This document shows, piece after piece, positions 45,393 through 57,436 of a stretch of DNA of 64,000 nt; positions within the stretch are counted from its first letter, which is position 1, and each line of letters opens with the position of its first letter. The stretch spans positions 5,722,516 through 5,786,515 of the forward strand of contig OZ023190.1 of the NCBI GenBank assembly GCA_963995505.1, read 5' to 3'. This DNA comes from Hypericum androsaemum (taxonomy: Eukaryota; Streptophyta; Magnoliopsida; Malpighiales; Hypericaceae). A program made the position numbers and the translations under genes. The notes under the pieces are model-generated. The model was not told the origin of the DNA and made no database searches. It saw nothing but the letters and a program-made list of their open reading frames with translations.

Positions 45393-46886
45393 GGGAAAAG
45401 TCCACTTTAGTACCCTATAGTATCGCAAAAAATCAAGTTAGTACCTTGTAGTTTAAAACGTATCAATTGAGTAAAACTTATTCCAATTAAAATCAATTAG
45501 AGGCCCGGGCAGCTGCCCGGACCCTTCCCGTCCTGCCCGAAGCTTGCCCGACCATTTGGACCATACACATCAGCAGTCGTTGATGATGTGGCGCGATGTG
45601 TACATCTATTCTCTCCCCCTTCCCCTCCCTTTCTCTCTCTCTTCCCTCTCTCTCTCTCCCCTCTGCCCCCTTCCTCTCCTGCAACCTCAAGCCACCATTT
45701 TTCTTTGTTAATTTTTTGCAAAATCCAATAATCAACCAAAAATATTGATTAAAGCAACTATTGCTTAACAGATTTAATCCCTAAGACCATCAAGTTCTCA
45801 ACCCAGAAAATTAAGGTTTCGTCGTAAAAAAACATCACCTTCAACCCTTGGAATATTGACCAATAATCCAGAAACTCAAGCAAATAATCAACCAAAAATA
45901 TTGAATCAATTTTCCTTTTATCAATGACTTGAACAAATCAATTGAATCAACACATCAACAATTGGACAAAATCGCTTCATCAAGATGTGGCAACTGTCAA
46001 GAGAGGAAGGAATAGAGGGGGGCGTCCGTTGCAACGACAATAAAATATCCGTTGCTAAAGTAACAAACACAATTCGAAGAGTATCTTCTTAATCCAATTT
46101 TTCTCTAAACCTTGGAAGACTTGAAGTTCTTGAAGAACCACAAAAAGCATTTAGTTCCATCGGGTGGAGCTCGCCGCCAGAGATCAGGCCGTCGCAGTTT
46201 TGGTCTTATAGATCGAAGGCGTGGCGGAGCTCTCGCTGGAGGAGGAAGACGACTGGCCCTGATCAACATCCGCGAGACCTGGGTTGCTAAGACCAGTCCA
46301 ATCATGGCCAACATCCGCCAGATCTGGAAAGTCGAAGACTGACTCGATCTGCATAACCGCCTCAAGGCCAGCCACGACCGCCGCTCACCTGAAGCTTGAC
46401 CCACCTTCTAGCCTAGGTTAAAGCTCGTCCAGACAACCCAGGTCAAGCCATATCCGTCTTCTATATGAACTCGTCGTCCACAGTCCTCGGGACGGCCGGG
46501 GCTCTCTATCGTGAAGGTCTCCGTCGATGTGCTGGGTACTTGTCTCATCATCGTTTGATTGTTCCTAAGTGGAGATTTCTGTTTTGTTTGTAAGTAGAGA
46601 TTTCAGAAATTTCTGGGTTTTTGGGGGAGAAGGAGCAGGAGAAGAGGGAGGGGGGGTGTTGGGGGAAGAGGGGGGCGCCACATGGCGCCAAATCATTAAT
46701 GAATGGTGATGTGGCCCGTCCAGATGGTCGGGCAAGCTTCGGGCAAGACGGGAAGGGTCCGGGCAGCTGCCCCGGCCTCTAATTGATTTTAATTGGAATA
46801 AGTTTGACTCAATTGATACATTTTAAACCACATGGTACTAACTTGATTTTTTGTGATACTACAGGGTACTAAAGTGGACTTTTCCC
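45393..46886. mobile_element. Long-TIR Mutator-like element 3 of 3
   Basis: A perfect 9-bp duplication TTTTTATTA flanks it (45384-45392 and 46887-46895). The ends GGGAAAAGTCCACTTTAGTA are perfect inverses of each other. The inverted repeats are about 190 bp and contain a GCCCGGGCAGCTGCCCGG palindrome. The interior carries a CT-rich block (45600-45670) and a GC-rich block (46130-46550) that may be captured genic DNA. No transposase. Confidence 0.9.
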
Positions 46887-46895
46887 TTTTTATTA

Positions 46896-47431
46896 TTATC
46901 AAAGTACCCGTAATTTCGTATTATACCTTTATAAAGTCACTAAGGATTAAATATACACTTCTTTGCCCTTTTTTTAGGGATAACCTCTTTGTCTTGTCTG
47001 TACCTTCATCCGAAGAAAACAGAACAGTCCCATACCAATGCTCGTTTTTTTCTCGCCAAATAAATATTAACAAACATTTAAATCAACTAAGAAAGATGTT
47101 TAAAAAAAAAGACGTTCTAGCTCAAACAGATCTTGTCTCGAGTTCGATTCATTGGAAACGCATCAGTATTAAATATTTGTTGAAAGAATTTTGTCACATT
47201 TCAAAGGCCTCACTCGATTCAAATCTGGATTAGTCAACCTAATGAATATCTTTTCGTACTTGACGAACACTTAGATCAACCGACGAATGAATTATAATAA
47301 TTTATTCGACAGATCTTAAGTTCGAGCATTTTCGAATGCATCAATGTAAATAGTAAATACATTTTGAAGAGATTTGACACATTTCAAATCTTTTACCCTA
47401 TTCGTATATGAATTAGTAGAACTATTGGATA
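46896..47431. other. Intergenic DNA with two diverged similar segments
   Basis: Segments near 47100-47220 and 47300-47400 resemble each other (a B-box-like GAGTTCGATTC in the first, TTTGACACATTTCAAA-like text in the second). They may be old SINE copies. No gene is seen. Confidence 0.4.
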
Positions 47432-47439
47432 TCCGGATA

Positions 47440-50379
47440 TAGACCTGGCCATGAATTGAATCTGATTCGTGATTCGATTCGATTCGATTCGTAAAAAATT
47501 CGATTCGATTCGACAATAATTCGATTCGAATTCGTCATGATAAGAATTGAATACGGTTCAAGTTTTTTGTAATTCGTCAAACCGGCGAATTCAATTCGAA
47601 TTTGTTTTGAGAATTCGATTCGTATCGAATTCAAAAAAATTCAAAAGGGGGGGGGGAGCCGCGCTCGGGGGAGATGACGCAAGCGCTTGCGTCAGCGCTT
47701 GCGTCAGGGGGGCGCGGAGATTTGAATTTCGCTGACGCAATCGCTTGCGTCAGCGCTTGCGTCAGCGTCAGGGGGCAAATTACCGTTTTTTTCTTACCAT
47801 TTTTTTTGTTACCGTTTTAATCCCCAGGTTACCGTTTTTTTTACTGTTGGTACTTTTAAAATTTTTTTTTTATAAATTCAAAATTTCTTCACAACTCTAT
47901 AAATACCACCTCTTATTCTTCAAATTTTACACATTCCAATCTCAATTCTCTACTTCTCTTATTGAAAATTTGAGCTATATAAATTCTCCCTCAAGTTTAC
48001 TAATTACATATATTAGTCATATTTCTCATATAATTTCTCATATTACTATATAATTATGTCATCAAGTAGAGCAAATAAGGGTAAGGAAAAACGTGTGGAA
48101 CATCACGATTCTATTGAATAGGATTTTCCACCGATTTCTACTTATCCTATTCCGGAAGAAATGATGAACGTCCATGATGAAGCTCAACGGGAAAGTGTTG
48201 ATTCAATATTCAACAATCCACAAAAGGTAAAAAGATCACCTTCATTACTTTTTACTAAGCATTTCAAAAAAATTTCTACCGGAGAAAAAGGTATCTTCAA
48301 AATTACATGTAATTATTGTGGTAAACAATATGAATTCAAAACCGGGAATGGATATGGTACTTATACTATTCATTTGAATACTAAACATCCACACGAAGTT
48401 GGTTTTGAAAAATCACAAACTCAATTATCTACTACACCTAATGTTTTATTTCATTACACCGATCAAAATAATAGAGAGGAATTAGCTAAATTAGTTGCTA
48501 CCGAACATTTATCTTTTAGTTTTGGTGAAAAACTTAATTTTACAACTTATTGTCAAAATGCTTTAAATCCTAGTGCAAAAAAAGTTCCACGAAGTACATT
48601 AACACGATATGTAAAAGATTTATACAAGAAAAATTACAAACTTTTTTCTTTGATTTTGATGGTCGAGTTTCTATATGTTGTGATATATGGAGTGATCATT
48701 GGCAAACACATTCATATTTTGGTGTTACATGTCATTGGATTGATAATGAATGGAATATACAAAAAAGAATAATTGCATATAGAGTTTTTGATGATAGTCA
48801 TAGTGGGAATAATTGTTATAAAATATTGCATACTATTTTACAAGAATATAATCTAGTTCAAAAAATATTTTCAATTTCTCTAGATAATGCAAGTTCTAAT
48901 AATGCTATGGTTAAAGATTTAGAAATTTGTTGTACACGATTCGGAGGAAATTTTTTTCATATTAGATGTGCATGTCATATATTTAATCTTTGTACCCAAG
49001 ATGGAATTAAAGCTTTAGACTCTACATTAGGACCAATTAAACAAGCACTTAATTTATTATGGGCTCGCCCAAAATTGCTAAAAGATTGGAAAAAATTTTG
49101 CAAATCAAACAACATGAAACCAAAACGTTTTCCACAAAATGTTCAACATCGTTGGAATTCGACTTATGAATTGTTAAAAGAAGCTCTTCCATACAAAGAA
49201 CTTCTATGTAATTTTTTTGCATCTAATGATCAAACTAATAATATTATGTTACAACCTTACCATTGGGACCTTGTAGAAAAACTAAATGAGCTTTTAGAAT
49301 GTTTTAATTATGCTACACATCTTTTATCGGGTGTTTATTATCCTACATCTCATTTACTATTTTTGGAATGTTGTAATATATCGGAGGCAATATGTAGCTC
49401 TTATCAAGATATTTTGGATTTAATGAGTGATTATAGTATTAGGAATAATGTTTCTACATCTAATGAACCAACTCCCTCTCCCTCACAAGGTGAAAAATTA
49501 AGTTTTACGGAAAGATTGTTAATGAAAAAACAAAAAAGACCCCGAGGAATAAGTTTAACCAATTCGGAATTTGATTTATATCTTAACACACAATTTGATA
49601 TTCCATTTGTCAAATCTTCTAGTTTTCCTTTATTAGAATGGTGGAACAACCATGTAGAACAATTTCCGGTTATGTCAATTATTGCCAAAGAATTGCTTGC
49701 TTGTCCGATTTCGACGGTTGCCGTAGAACAAGCATTTAGTGCAGGAGGTAATATTTTGGATGAACACCGGTACTCAATGACACCGCAATCTTTGGAGGCA
49801 CAAGCATTACTCGCCGATTGGACCAAGGCGGAAAGACGACAACAAGAATTGGTCCGGGAAAATCCCGACCAACTATACGACCTCGATGATGCCACAACCG
49901 GTGAAAGCACAAACACATCCGACTAAGTGAGTTAGCTCCATAAAGGTAAGAGAACTACGTGGGCTTTGATTCCTTCGGAGCTAAGGATACGTAGGCAACT
50001 TAATTTGGTACATTAAGTGCAAGCCCAATCTTTAGTTTATTTCTTTTTCCCAAAAAATGTTAAACACTAATTCCTAATTTTTTTTAATATTTGAAGCAAA
50101 AATCAAAGTTTTTAAATTTTTCAAAAAATATCAAAACTTTTTAAACTTTTTCGAAAATTTAGAGGTTTTAGAATTTTTTAATTAAGTATTAAAATTATAG
50201 AATTAATTCGAATTCGAATTCGAATTATAATTCGATTATAATTCGATTCTAATTCGAAAATTTATAATTCGTATTCGATTCGTCTTTTGAAGAATTGAAT
50301 ATGGTTTAATGTTTTGATAAATTCGAATTCGAATAAATTCGATTCGAATTCGAATAAATTCGAACCGTGGTCAGGTCTA
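47440..50379 (+). mobile_element. hAT DNA transposon with broken transposase
   Basis: A perfect 8-bp duplication TCCGGATA flanks it (47432-47439, 50380-50387). The ends TAGACCTGGCCATG and the inverse TAGACCTGACCACG are short inverted repeats. Both subterminal regions are full of ATTCGATTCG-type motifs, probable transposase-binding sites. A transposase gene lies inside on the plus strand. This is the likely coding relative of the 39034 and 62693 elements. Confidence 0.95.
48056..49926 (+). pseudogene. hAT transposase (BED zinc finger, dimerisation domain), broken
   Basis: The first ATG frame hits a TAG at codon 22 (48119-48121) and then reopens in the same frame at 48161. A BED finger lies at about 48310-48400 (CNYCGKQY...HLNTKHP). 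A one-base loss in the T run near 48640-48648 shifts the frame. The shifted frame gives a CCDIWSDHW-like core and ISLDNASSNN (catalytic-core motifs). 48826-49926 ends with the hAT dimerisation region (PLLEWWNNHVEQFPVMSIIAKELL, TVAVEQAFSAGGNILDEHR). Total length is about 623 codons, slightly short for RICESLEEPER-type proteins, and sequence near 49430 seems missing. It is not functional without repair. Confidence 0.9.
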
Positions 50380-50622
50380 TCCGGATATCACGATATCAAC
50401 CCAAAAAAAAGATAATTACTTCCCCCTCCCTCCCTCTCTCTATCTCAGAGAAAGCTGCCGTTTTGTAGTCTTCCAGGGGAATTCTCCACCCTTAAGAAAT
50501 ACCATAGAACATTACCCAAAAAAAAAAACCATAAAATCTAGCAATTACCCATTTAAATCCGACCCCAATTATCTACAGACTCTCGTTCCTCGCGACCCGG
50601 AACCCAAGGGAACGAACTTCCG

Positions 50623-53600
50623 ATGGCCACGGCGGCGTTCCGATCCAAGGAAACGGCCTCCCGGGTGAGGCACTTGGTCGTCCTCAACCACCATCGCCAC
50701 GGCGTGTCCCGAACGGCGAGCTCCTCCGGAAGCTTCAGCAAGCGATCCACGTGGTGGGACAGCCTGCTGCTCAGCGCCAGCTACTCCTCCAAGGCCGAGA
50801 GGGAGCTGGGAAGGGGCTGGGGCGAGAGGCTGGTCGGAAACGGCGGCGGCGGGGGATACGGGGAAACGCCTGAGGTGTGGCAGCAGCCGGGGGAAGGGGT
50901 GCTGAAGGCGGGCGGGGTTAGCGCGGGTCGGGTCGGGTCCGGGTCGAATTCGAAGGAAGGCGGATGGGGCGGGTCCAATTTGGGTGGTAGCTTTCCGACC
51001 CCAAAGGAGATTTGTAAAGGGTTGGATAAGTTTGTCATTGGGCAAGCCAGGGCTAAGAAGGTTTGGGGGAATTTGCTTTTATTTTGTTTTTTTCTCTTAT
51101 AAGTTTTGGTGCTTTATTTTTGTACTTGTGATTGCTAGTGAAAGTAGATAGATCTATGTGGTTGAATGATGAGACGTAGTGTGGAGAGAATCCTATATTG
51201 GAAGTGGCATGTGTGTCGAGCTGGTTTATAAGTGGGGAACATCTACCTATATGGTATCGGAGCCAATTACTCTAACGAGAACTATGACCCGTTATGCTCA
51301 CACGACACCCCATTGAAAGCACGAGAGGCAGTGTAAAGCCCGTGCAAACTTCAGCCAGATGGGTTTCGTTTGAGGGGGCGTGTTGGAGCGAATCCTACAT
51401 CGGAAGTGGCAAGTGAGTTGGGCTGGTTTATAAGCGTGGAAAATCCACCAACTCATTGCCTTAAGGTTTTGAGTAGGATATGCAAATTTTCTATAATTTG
51501 CACTCTAGTGTTGTTGCGGATGGAAAGAGGACTACTTGGTTTCGGAGTGAAGAGGTCGTTCTGTACCCGTTTTGCTATTTGTTTGTGTGGAGCCAATTTG
51601 ATCGTTGCGATTGTTCTCCATTTGTTTTAAGTGCAGGTCCTGTCTGTTGCTGTTTACAACCACTACATGAGGATTTATCACGAGTCCATCAAGAAGTGGT
51701 CGGTCTATATCTTTGGTTCATGTTTTCTTGCTTTCGTTTCTTACTCGTTCCTGGTACTGCCAAGGGGAGATATGTTTTAGGATAAGTATGTGCTCTCAAC
51801 GGATGTTCATTCTCTTTGTTATGATGGATTCTGCTTTTAAATTTTCCATTGAATAATAGGTCTTCAGGAGATGCAACTGAGAAGAGAGCAGATGCCAAGG
51901 ATGACGATGATGCAGTGGAACTTGAGAAAAGTAACATTCTCGTGATGGGCCCAACAGGCTCGGGTAATTTTCTGGATTTCTGTTATGGCCATCCTTACTC
52001 TCTTCTTGTTGCATTTAATAGTTACTTTTTGCTTGATGCTCAGCTTCTGTCTTCAATTTTTATTATCTAGTTTTTCATTCTTAAGTTATTTTGGAAACCA
52101 TAATATGTTCCGCGGAGTTGGCCACGTGAACCATGAGAACAAGTCTGGATGTATTCCCCAATTTGTTTTGGGGTGCCATCTGTCGCTACATATGGTTCTA
52201 TCATTACGGAGTCTGTAGAACTTGTTTCACATTAATTATATTGTTAATACCTGACCTTTTGCACGAACTTTTGCTGTCATTTTCAAGGACAGGGAAAACT
52301 TTACTTGCCAAGACCTTGGCAAGATTTGTAAACGTTCCTTTTGTCATTGCAGATGCAACTACTTTGACTCAGGCAAGTTCACAATATACCGTCGGTTAAT
52401 GTATTTGTTCCTTTAGTGGACTGACATTTGCTAATGCTTGAGCCAAGGAAGAGCATAGGTTCTCACTTGTGCATTTGTTATCTTAACCAATTGTCTAATA
52501 TTTCATTTTTCAGGCAGGATATGTCGGGGAGGATGTAGAGTCTATATTATACAAGCTATTGACGGTAATTTTATATAATCTTATCAGAAGTATCATATTA
52601 TTCATGGACCTAGGTTGACTTGAGCAAATCCATTGAAACAGTGATGTATTAATGACACTGTACCTCGACATTAGAGAGTTTTGAATCTGATTCTGATACA
52701 TGGTTGACTTAATATAACCAAATTATTTCCTTGGAATTTGGTGCCACAAAATTTACGGATTGCTTTGGATTGCGAAGTATTAAGTGCCAGTTATTTCAAT
52801 TACGAATATACTGCATATATGAACACTAAACCCACTTGCTTTCTGTTTGTTGGTTGTGTAAAGGAGGTTTTGTGTTTTTGGATTGTTCAACTGGTTTTCG
52901 AGCATTTTAGATTAAATCATCTTGGGAGTATATTGCACTCTTCCCTTAGCGGGTATGGTTCATATACTTCTGTTTATGTGATAAATTGCAGTGGGTATTG
53001 CATCTTGATAGACTGTAAGATGAATTCTCGACATTAACATACCTCTCTTGGATCTCAGGTAGCTGATTATAACGTGGCAGCTGCCCAACAAGGAATTGTT
53101 TACATTGATGAAATTGACAAAATCACAAAGAAGGTAGCTCTCCGACAATTTATTTATCACGAGCCATTGCAATTTCATATCCCTTCTTGGTAATTATCAC
53201 ATTCTCCCTTATTTGCTGTAATGATTTTCGTAATGTGCAGTCTGAGAGCGTAAACATTAGCAGAGATGTTTCCGGGGAAGGAGTTCAACAGGCACTTTTG
53301 AAAATGCTCGAAGGCACAGTGAGTACTTGTTCTTACTTGGGCTTAATTATTGCACCTTTCTTACCTAATTATCATTCTGTGGCTTTCAATAGTTTTCAGT
53401 TCATCATTTAGTCAGTGTTATGCCAATCAAAATGGATTCTGGTGTTGTTCCGGCAGGGATGTGTGAGAAAGTTGGATGGGTGGGGATAGCGGCTTTTAGT
53501 AGTCTGCCACAAAGTGATTCTTTTTCTTAGTGGAGCTGGCAAGTGATTCTTTTTCTTAGTGGAGCTGGCAAGTGATTCTTAGAGTATCTCAAAAGAACTT

Positions 53601-55904
53601 CATCTTAGTGGTGCAATGATTTTTTGGGGTGACCGTGAAACATTTGATATCTATTTCAGTCGTGTCAAATGTTACAGATTGCCGAAAGTTCCAGGGTGTT
53701 CAACTTATTCAAGCAATGAATTCTCGATTGTCTAACTGTGATACACATTGTATTTTCTTGGTTTAGATTGTCAATGTTCCTGAGAAGGGAGCTCGGAAGC
53801 ATCCTCGAGGTGACAATATTCAGGTAATGGAGTTGGCACAAACCAACTCATTTCTGTAAAGATTTTTTTTTATTCAACTTAATTTCCATTTGGCTTATAT
53901 TTCTTTGAAATGATGCCTTCTTATAGATTGACACAAAGGATATTCTTTTCATATGTGGCGGTGCCTTTATTGATTTGGAGAAGACCATTTCAGAAAGGTC
54001 TGTATTTCTATTATACATTAGTTGGCAGTTTGAGTACTTTGATAACGTCATTTTAACCATATAATATAAATTTGACTGCATTTGCTGAAGGCGTCAGGAC
54101 TCTTCTATTGGCTTTGGAGCATCAGTACGTGCAAACATGAGAACAGGTGGTGCCGTAACTGCTTCTGTGACGGCTTCTTTATTGGAAACTGTAAGTATAA
54201 ACCAGTTTTCCACCAATATATCTTGAAGAATGCTACCACCCACCAGCCATTTTAAACAGCTCCACTATTTCACTGGTGGCAGGTTGAAAGTGGAGATCTT
54301 ATCTCTTATGGACTAATTCCTGAATTTGTTGGAAGGTTTCCCATCCTTGTCAGTTTGACAGCTCTCACCGAAAATCAGCTCGTAGAGGTACTTTTATGTT
54401 GACATGAATATTCAGTTTGATATACATATATTGCTCATCTGCTTATTTGATCCGATTAACATTCAAAGAGCGGAGTTGATATACGACCCTGTTGTTTGGA
54501 GTTAACGCAGGCAGTTTGCCATTTTCAGTGCAGAATCTTTTTACCATAGACATGTGATTGCATGAAGTATTCTTATGGTTTCTTTCAGATTTTGGTTGCC
54601 AAGAAAGTCTCTTCTATGATTGGATTCCTTTGTATCCGCTGACTAGCATTAATGCCCTGTAGGTGCTGGTGGAACCCAAAAATGCCCTTGAAAAGCAATA
54701 TAGGAAAATGTTTCAAATGAATGGAGTAAGTTATTCTTTTCATATCTATCCTTATTCCATGCAACTTCCAAAATGTTTAAATGACCGTTTCCATTATATG
54801 GGGATTTTTTTGGGACGTCTCGATGGAGTTATTTGTTACGAGCTTTCTGCCATGCATTCAGTATCTCTTGGAAGGATTGCTTACATCTGGCCTGATTTTC
54901 GAGAGACATGAATTGTTATGATGTCGAGTTCTATTGTTAATCCTTATAGGTGAAGCTTCATTTTACTGGTGATGCTTTGAGATTAATAGCCAAAAAAGCC
55001 ATAGCAAAAAATACAGGCGCTCGAGCGTTACGGTCCATATTGGAGAATCTCTTGATGGATTCGATGTATGAGGTACATATACTGTCCCTTCAATTTATTT
55101 CGTAGATCGTGGTTTTTAGTCAATTTCTTGTGGTGGGTTGATGCTGCCTCATGATGACAGTTAGGTTCTATGGCTAAGAACTGAACAAATGGTGCTATAC
55201 CTGGCTTATTCGTTCTTACCCTTTTTGTCCTACAAAAGGAGACACCCGAGTTATTGAAAATGATCCGATTTTTTCAGTGAACATTAAAGATTAAAATGGC
55301 CAATGGACTGATCCAAACATTTGCTCCCGCACTTGTGGATTCGTGTTTGTTTTTTCTTATATTCCATTTTATTACTTGTTTGATTTGTATGTCTTGTTGT
55401 CTTGTCTTTCCAACTCGCAGCTTACCCTTTTTTCCATCCATTATGATGTTATAGAAGTAAATCACTCTTGAGCTTATCTATTAATAACGATCTTGCCAGT
55501 CTAAAATCAATCTAACATCCAGTAAAGATGTGCTACTATCAATTGCTGACTAAGATACCTTTCTATCTCTGCAGATCCCTGATGTCAGAACCGGTGACGA
55601 AATTATAGATGCTGTTGTCGTTGACGGGGAGGCTGTTGGGCTGGAAGGACGGGGAACTGGGGCCAAGATCCTTTATGGAAAGGGAGCTTTGGATCGTTAC
55701 CTTACTGAACGCAAGCTAAAGCATGCAGAGGTATGCATTCACTCACTGCTCTATTTACCTTCTTTTTCCAAATTATTTCCGGATCTATCTGCTTCAATTC
55801 TGTTGCTCCAACTCTTCGATTGGCTTCTGCAGACGACGCGAGAAGGGTCTGATGTAGAGCCGGAGGCGGAAACGGAGCTTCCTTCTGTAGTTGCCAGTAT
55901 GTAA
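50623..55904 (+). CDS. CLPX: Mitochondrial ClpX, ATP-dependent Clp protease ATP-binding subunit
   Basis: There are 15 exons: 50623-51060, 51637-51698, 51860-51963, 52293-52372, 52514-52564, 53059-53133, 53241-53318, 53767-53823, 53927-53997, 54091-54190, 54283-54387, 54663-54725, 54950-55072, 55575-55730 and 55833-55904. The joined ORF is 544 aa. ClpX unfolds proteins with ATP and feeds them to ClpP in the mitochondrial matrix. Visible motifs are an Arg/Ser-rich presequence, Walker A GPTGSGKT across exons 3-4, pore loop GYVG, Walker [11 protein letters not shown], the ClpP-docking IGF loop (SSIGFGA), sensor-type ARALRSILE and a C-terminal small domain. No N-terminal zinc-binding Cys pairs are seen. 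Intron 4 starts GC, not GT. Intron 1 carries a TRIM. Confidence 0.94.
51180..51482 (+). mobile_element. TRIM-like miniature LTR retrotransposon in CLPX intron 1
   Basis: The left repeat starts TGTGGAGAGAATCC (51180). It is followed by TGGTATCGGAGCC (51252-51264), close to the initiator-Met primer site. A polypurine TGAGGGGGCG (51371-51380) precedes the right repeat, TGTTGGAGCGAATCCTACAT (51381). The order LTR, primer site, purine tract, LTR in about 300 bp without coding DNA defines TRIMs. The left LTR is shortened and I could not confirm a target duplication. Confidence 0.75.
53505..53575. repeat. 32-bp tandem duplication in CLPX intron 7
   Basis: AAGTGATTCTTTTTCTTAGT plus GGAGCTGGC occurs twice, with a third partial start. 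It is intronic with no splice effect visible. Confidence 0.85.
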
Positions 55905-56508
55905 TATAATTGGTAATGCCTCTGGTAGCCTTGGTTGTAGTTGTACATAATAATATTAACTTAAGCAATCATAATTGGGTACTATTGTTTCACTATATAT
56001 CTTTAGTTGGGAGGGGGGAGAATAAGTTAGTTACATCATCATCCTTCTGTTTTCTAACCACGGATGATACACTCCAGTGTATTCAAGCAACACATTTTCT
56101 CTTGCCGTCAATTGTTCAATGCCCCTCCAAAAATGATCGAAAAAGTTGTATTTTTCGAGTTGAGACGATATCAGATCCTCAAAGTTGTATACCGGTTCGC
56201 TGTATCTGCTTTGCGTGTCTGGTTATCTTTTGAGCATGTGAGAGACCATCTTGTTCAGTGTGTTGGGACCATATGTGTTGGTACGAGTTAGAATTTTGCG
56301 ACAGGGTGTTGTTTGCTAGAACCACCTTCCCATGTTACAGTTCTATGCCGAAGTGGATGTCCCTAGTTCGTTACAGTGAACCACCAAATGCACGAAACGT
56401 CTGTTTGGATCCAATTTGGGTGATTCCTATATTTGGTCAAATAGCTCACACGCTTTCATTCCGTCTCGCGCTCTCTCTATTCCAATGTCTTGCGAAAATT
56501 GAGGGAAA
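55905..56508. other. CLPX 3' flank, no other gene seen
   Basis: This probably includes the CLPX 3' UTR (an AATAATATTAA stretch near 55950). Nothing else is recognised. Confidence 0.55.
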
Positions 56509-57132
56509 AAAGGACAAGTCCACTTTAGTGTAAATTCACGCTTTTTTTTAACTTAGTCCGTGGACATGGTTTGTCTTTTTTTTCTTTCCATTCCGGTGAA
56601 AGATGTTTCCAAATTTGACACTGGTAGTGATAATGTCTTTTTTTTCTATTCTGGTGATAGAAATTTTTAAATGACAAATTTTTAACTAGGATTAATTTGT
56701 CCAAATAGTTTTTGCATGTTAGTGTCACGTCATATTCCTCTCTCTTAGGTGGTGTTGACTCATATTCCTCTCTCTTAGGTGGCGTTGATGTAACAAACTT
56801 AAAATTTAAAATTTTTAGATTAGAGTTTCAAATGTATTTTAGATTATGGTTTTAAATGAGGATTTTTGTCACATGAGCGCCACATTGTATTTCTCTCTCA
56901 TAGATTTAAAAAATAGAGTTTCAATTGGGTTTTTAGATTATTCTTTTAAATTGGGGTTTTTGAATATGGAATTGAATTGAGATTTTTTAGTTTGTGATTT
57001 CAGCGTCACCTAAAAAAGAGAAATATGATATGGCGCTAACATACGAAGACCATATTGAGCAAACTAATTATGATTAAAAATCTATCACCAAAAGAGTCAA
57101 ATTTGGAAACTTGGTGAATAAACTTATCCAAA
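56509..57132. mobile_element. Possible Mutator-like element with long degenerate inverted repeats
   Basis: Segments around 56580-56790 pair in inverse with 56998-57130. Both hold GTGTCAC..CATATT.CTCTC..TTAGGTG-like and CCAAATTTGAC text. A 30-bp tandem duplication (56731 and 56761, CATATTCCTCTCTCTTAGGT) lies in the left arm. The ends and target duplication are unclear. Confidence 0.45.
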
Positions 57133-57436
57133 AAACCAATAAAGGTCACCTCATTTTGCAAGGGGGGAGAGAGAAATGAAAAAGGTGTAAGCCAACGAAG
57201 AAAAGAACTTATTTTTGCAAGAGGAGAGAGAAATATAGTTGTTGTTTGGTTACTGAAAAAGGAGGAGGTCTCTCTCTCTCCTCCCTCCCTCTTCTCGTTG
57301 TTGTTCATCGGGAAGAGGGAAGAGGAAACGGAACGGAACGGAAACAACATTCAAGTTCTAAACTTGGTATGTTTTTGGCCCGAAGTTTGAAACTTTTTCC
57401 GACCCTTTTTTTTTTGGTTTCCTGGATTTGGTTATT

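Noticed and set aside
47100..47400. Two SINE-like segments with B-box-like text
   Set aside because: The similarity is weak and no ends could be fixed.
51175..51490. Target duplication for the TRIM
   Set aside because: The flanks CGTAG and the bases after about 51482 do not match; the right LTR end is uncertain.
51699..51702. Alternative CLPX exon 2 donor at 51703 (after TGGTCG)
   Set aside because: It would put exon 3 in a frame with an early stop; the donor at 51699 joins in frame to SSGDATEKR.
57428..57436. TTG start upstream of the SINAT ATG
   Set aside because: Plant SINAT proteins start at the MDMESIECVSS-like Met; a non-ATG start is not needed.
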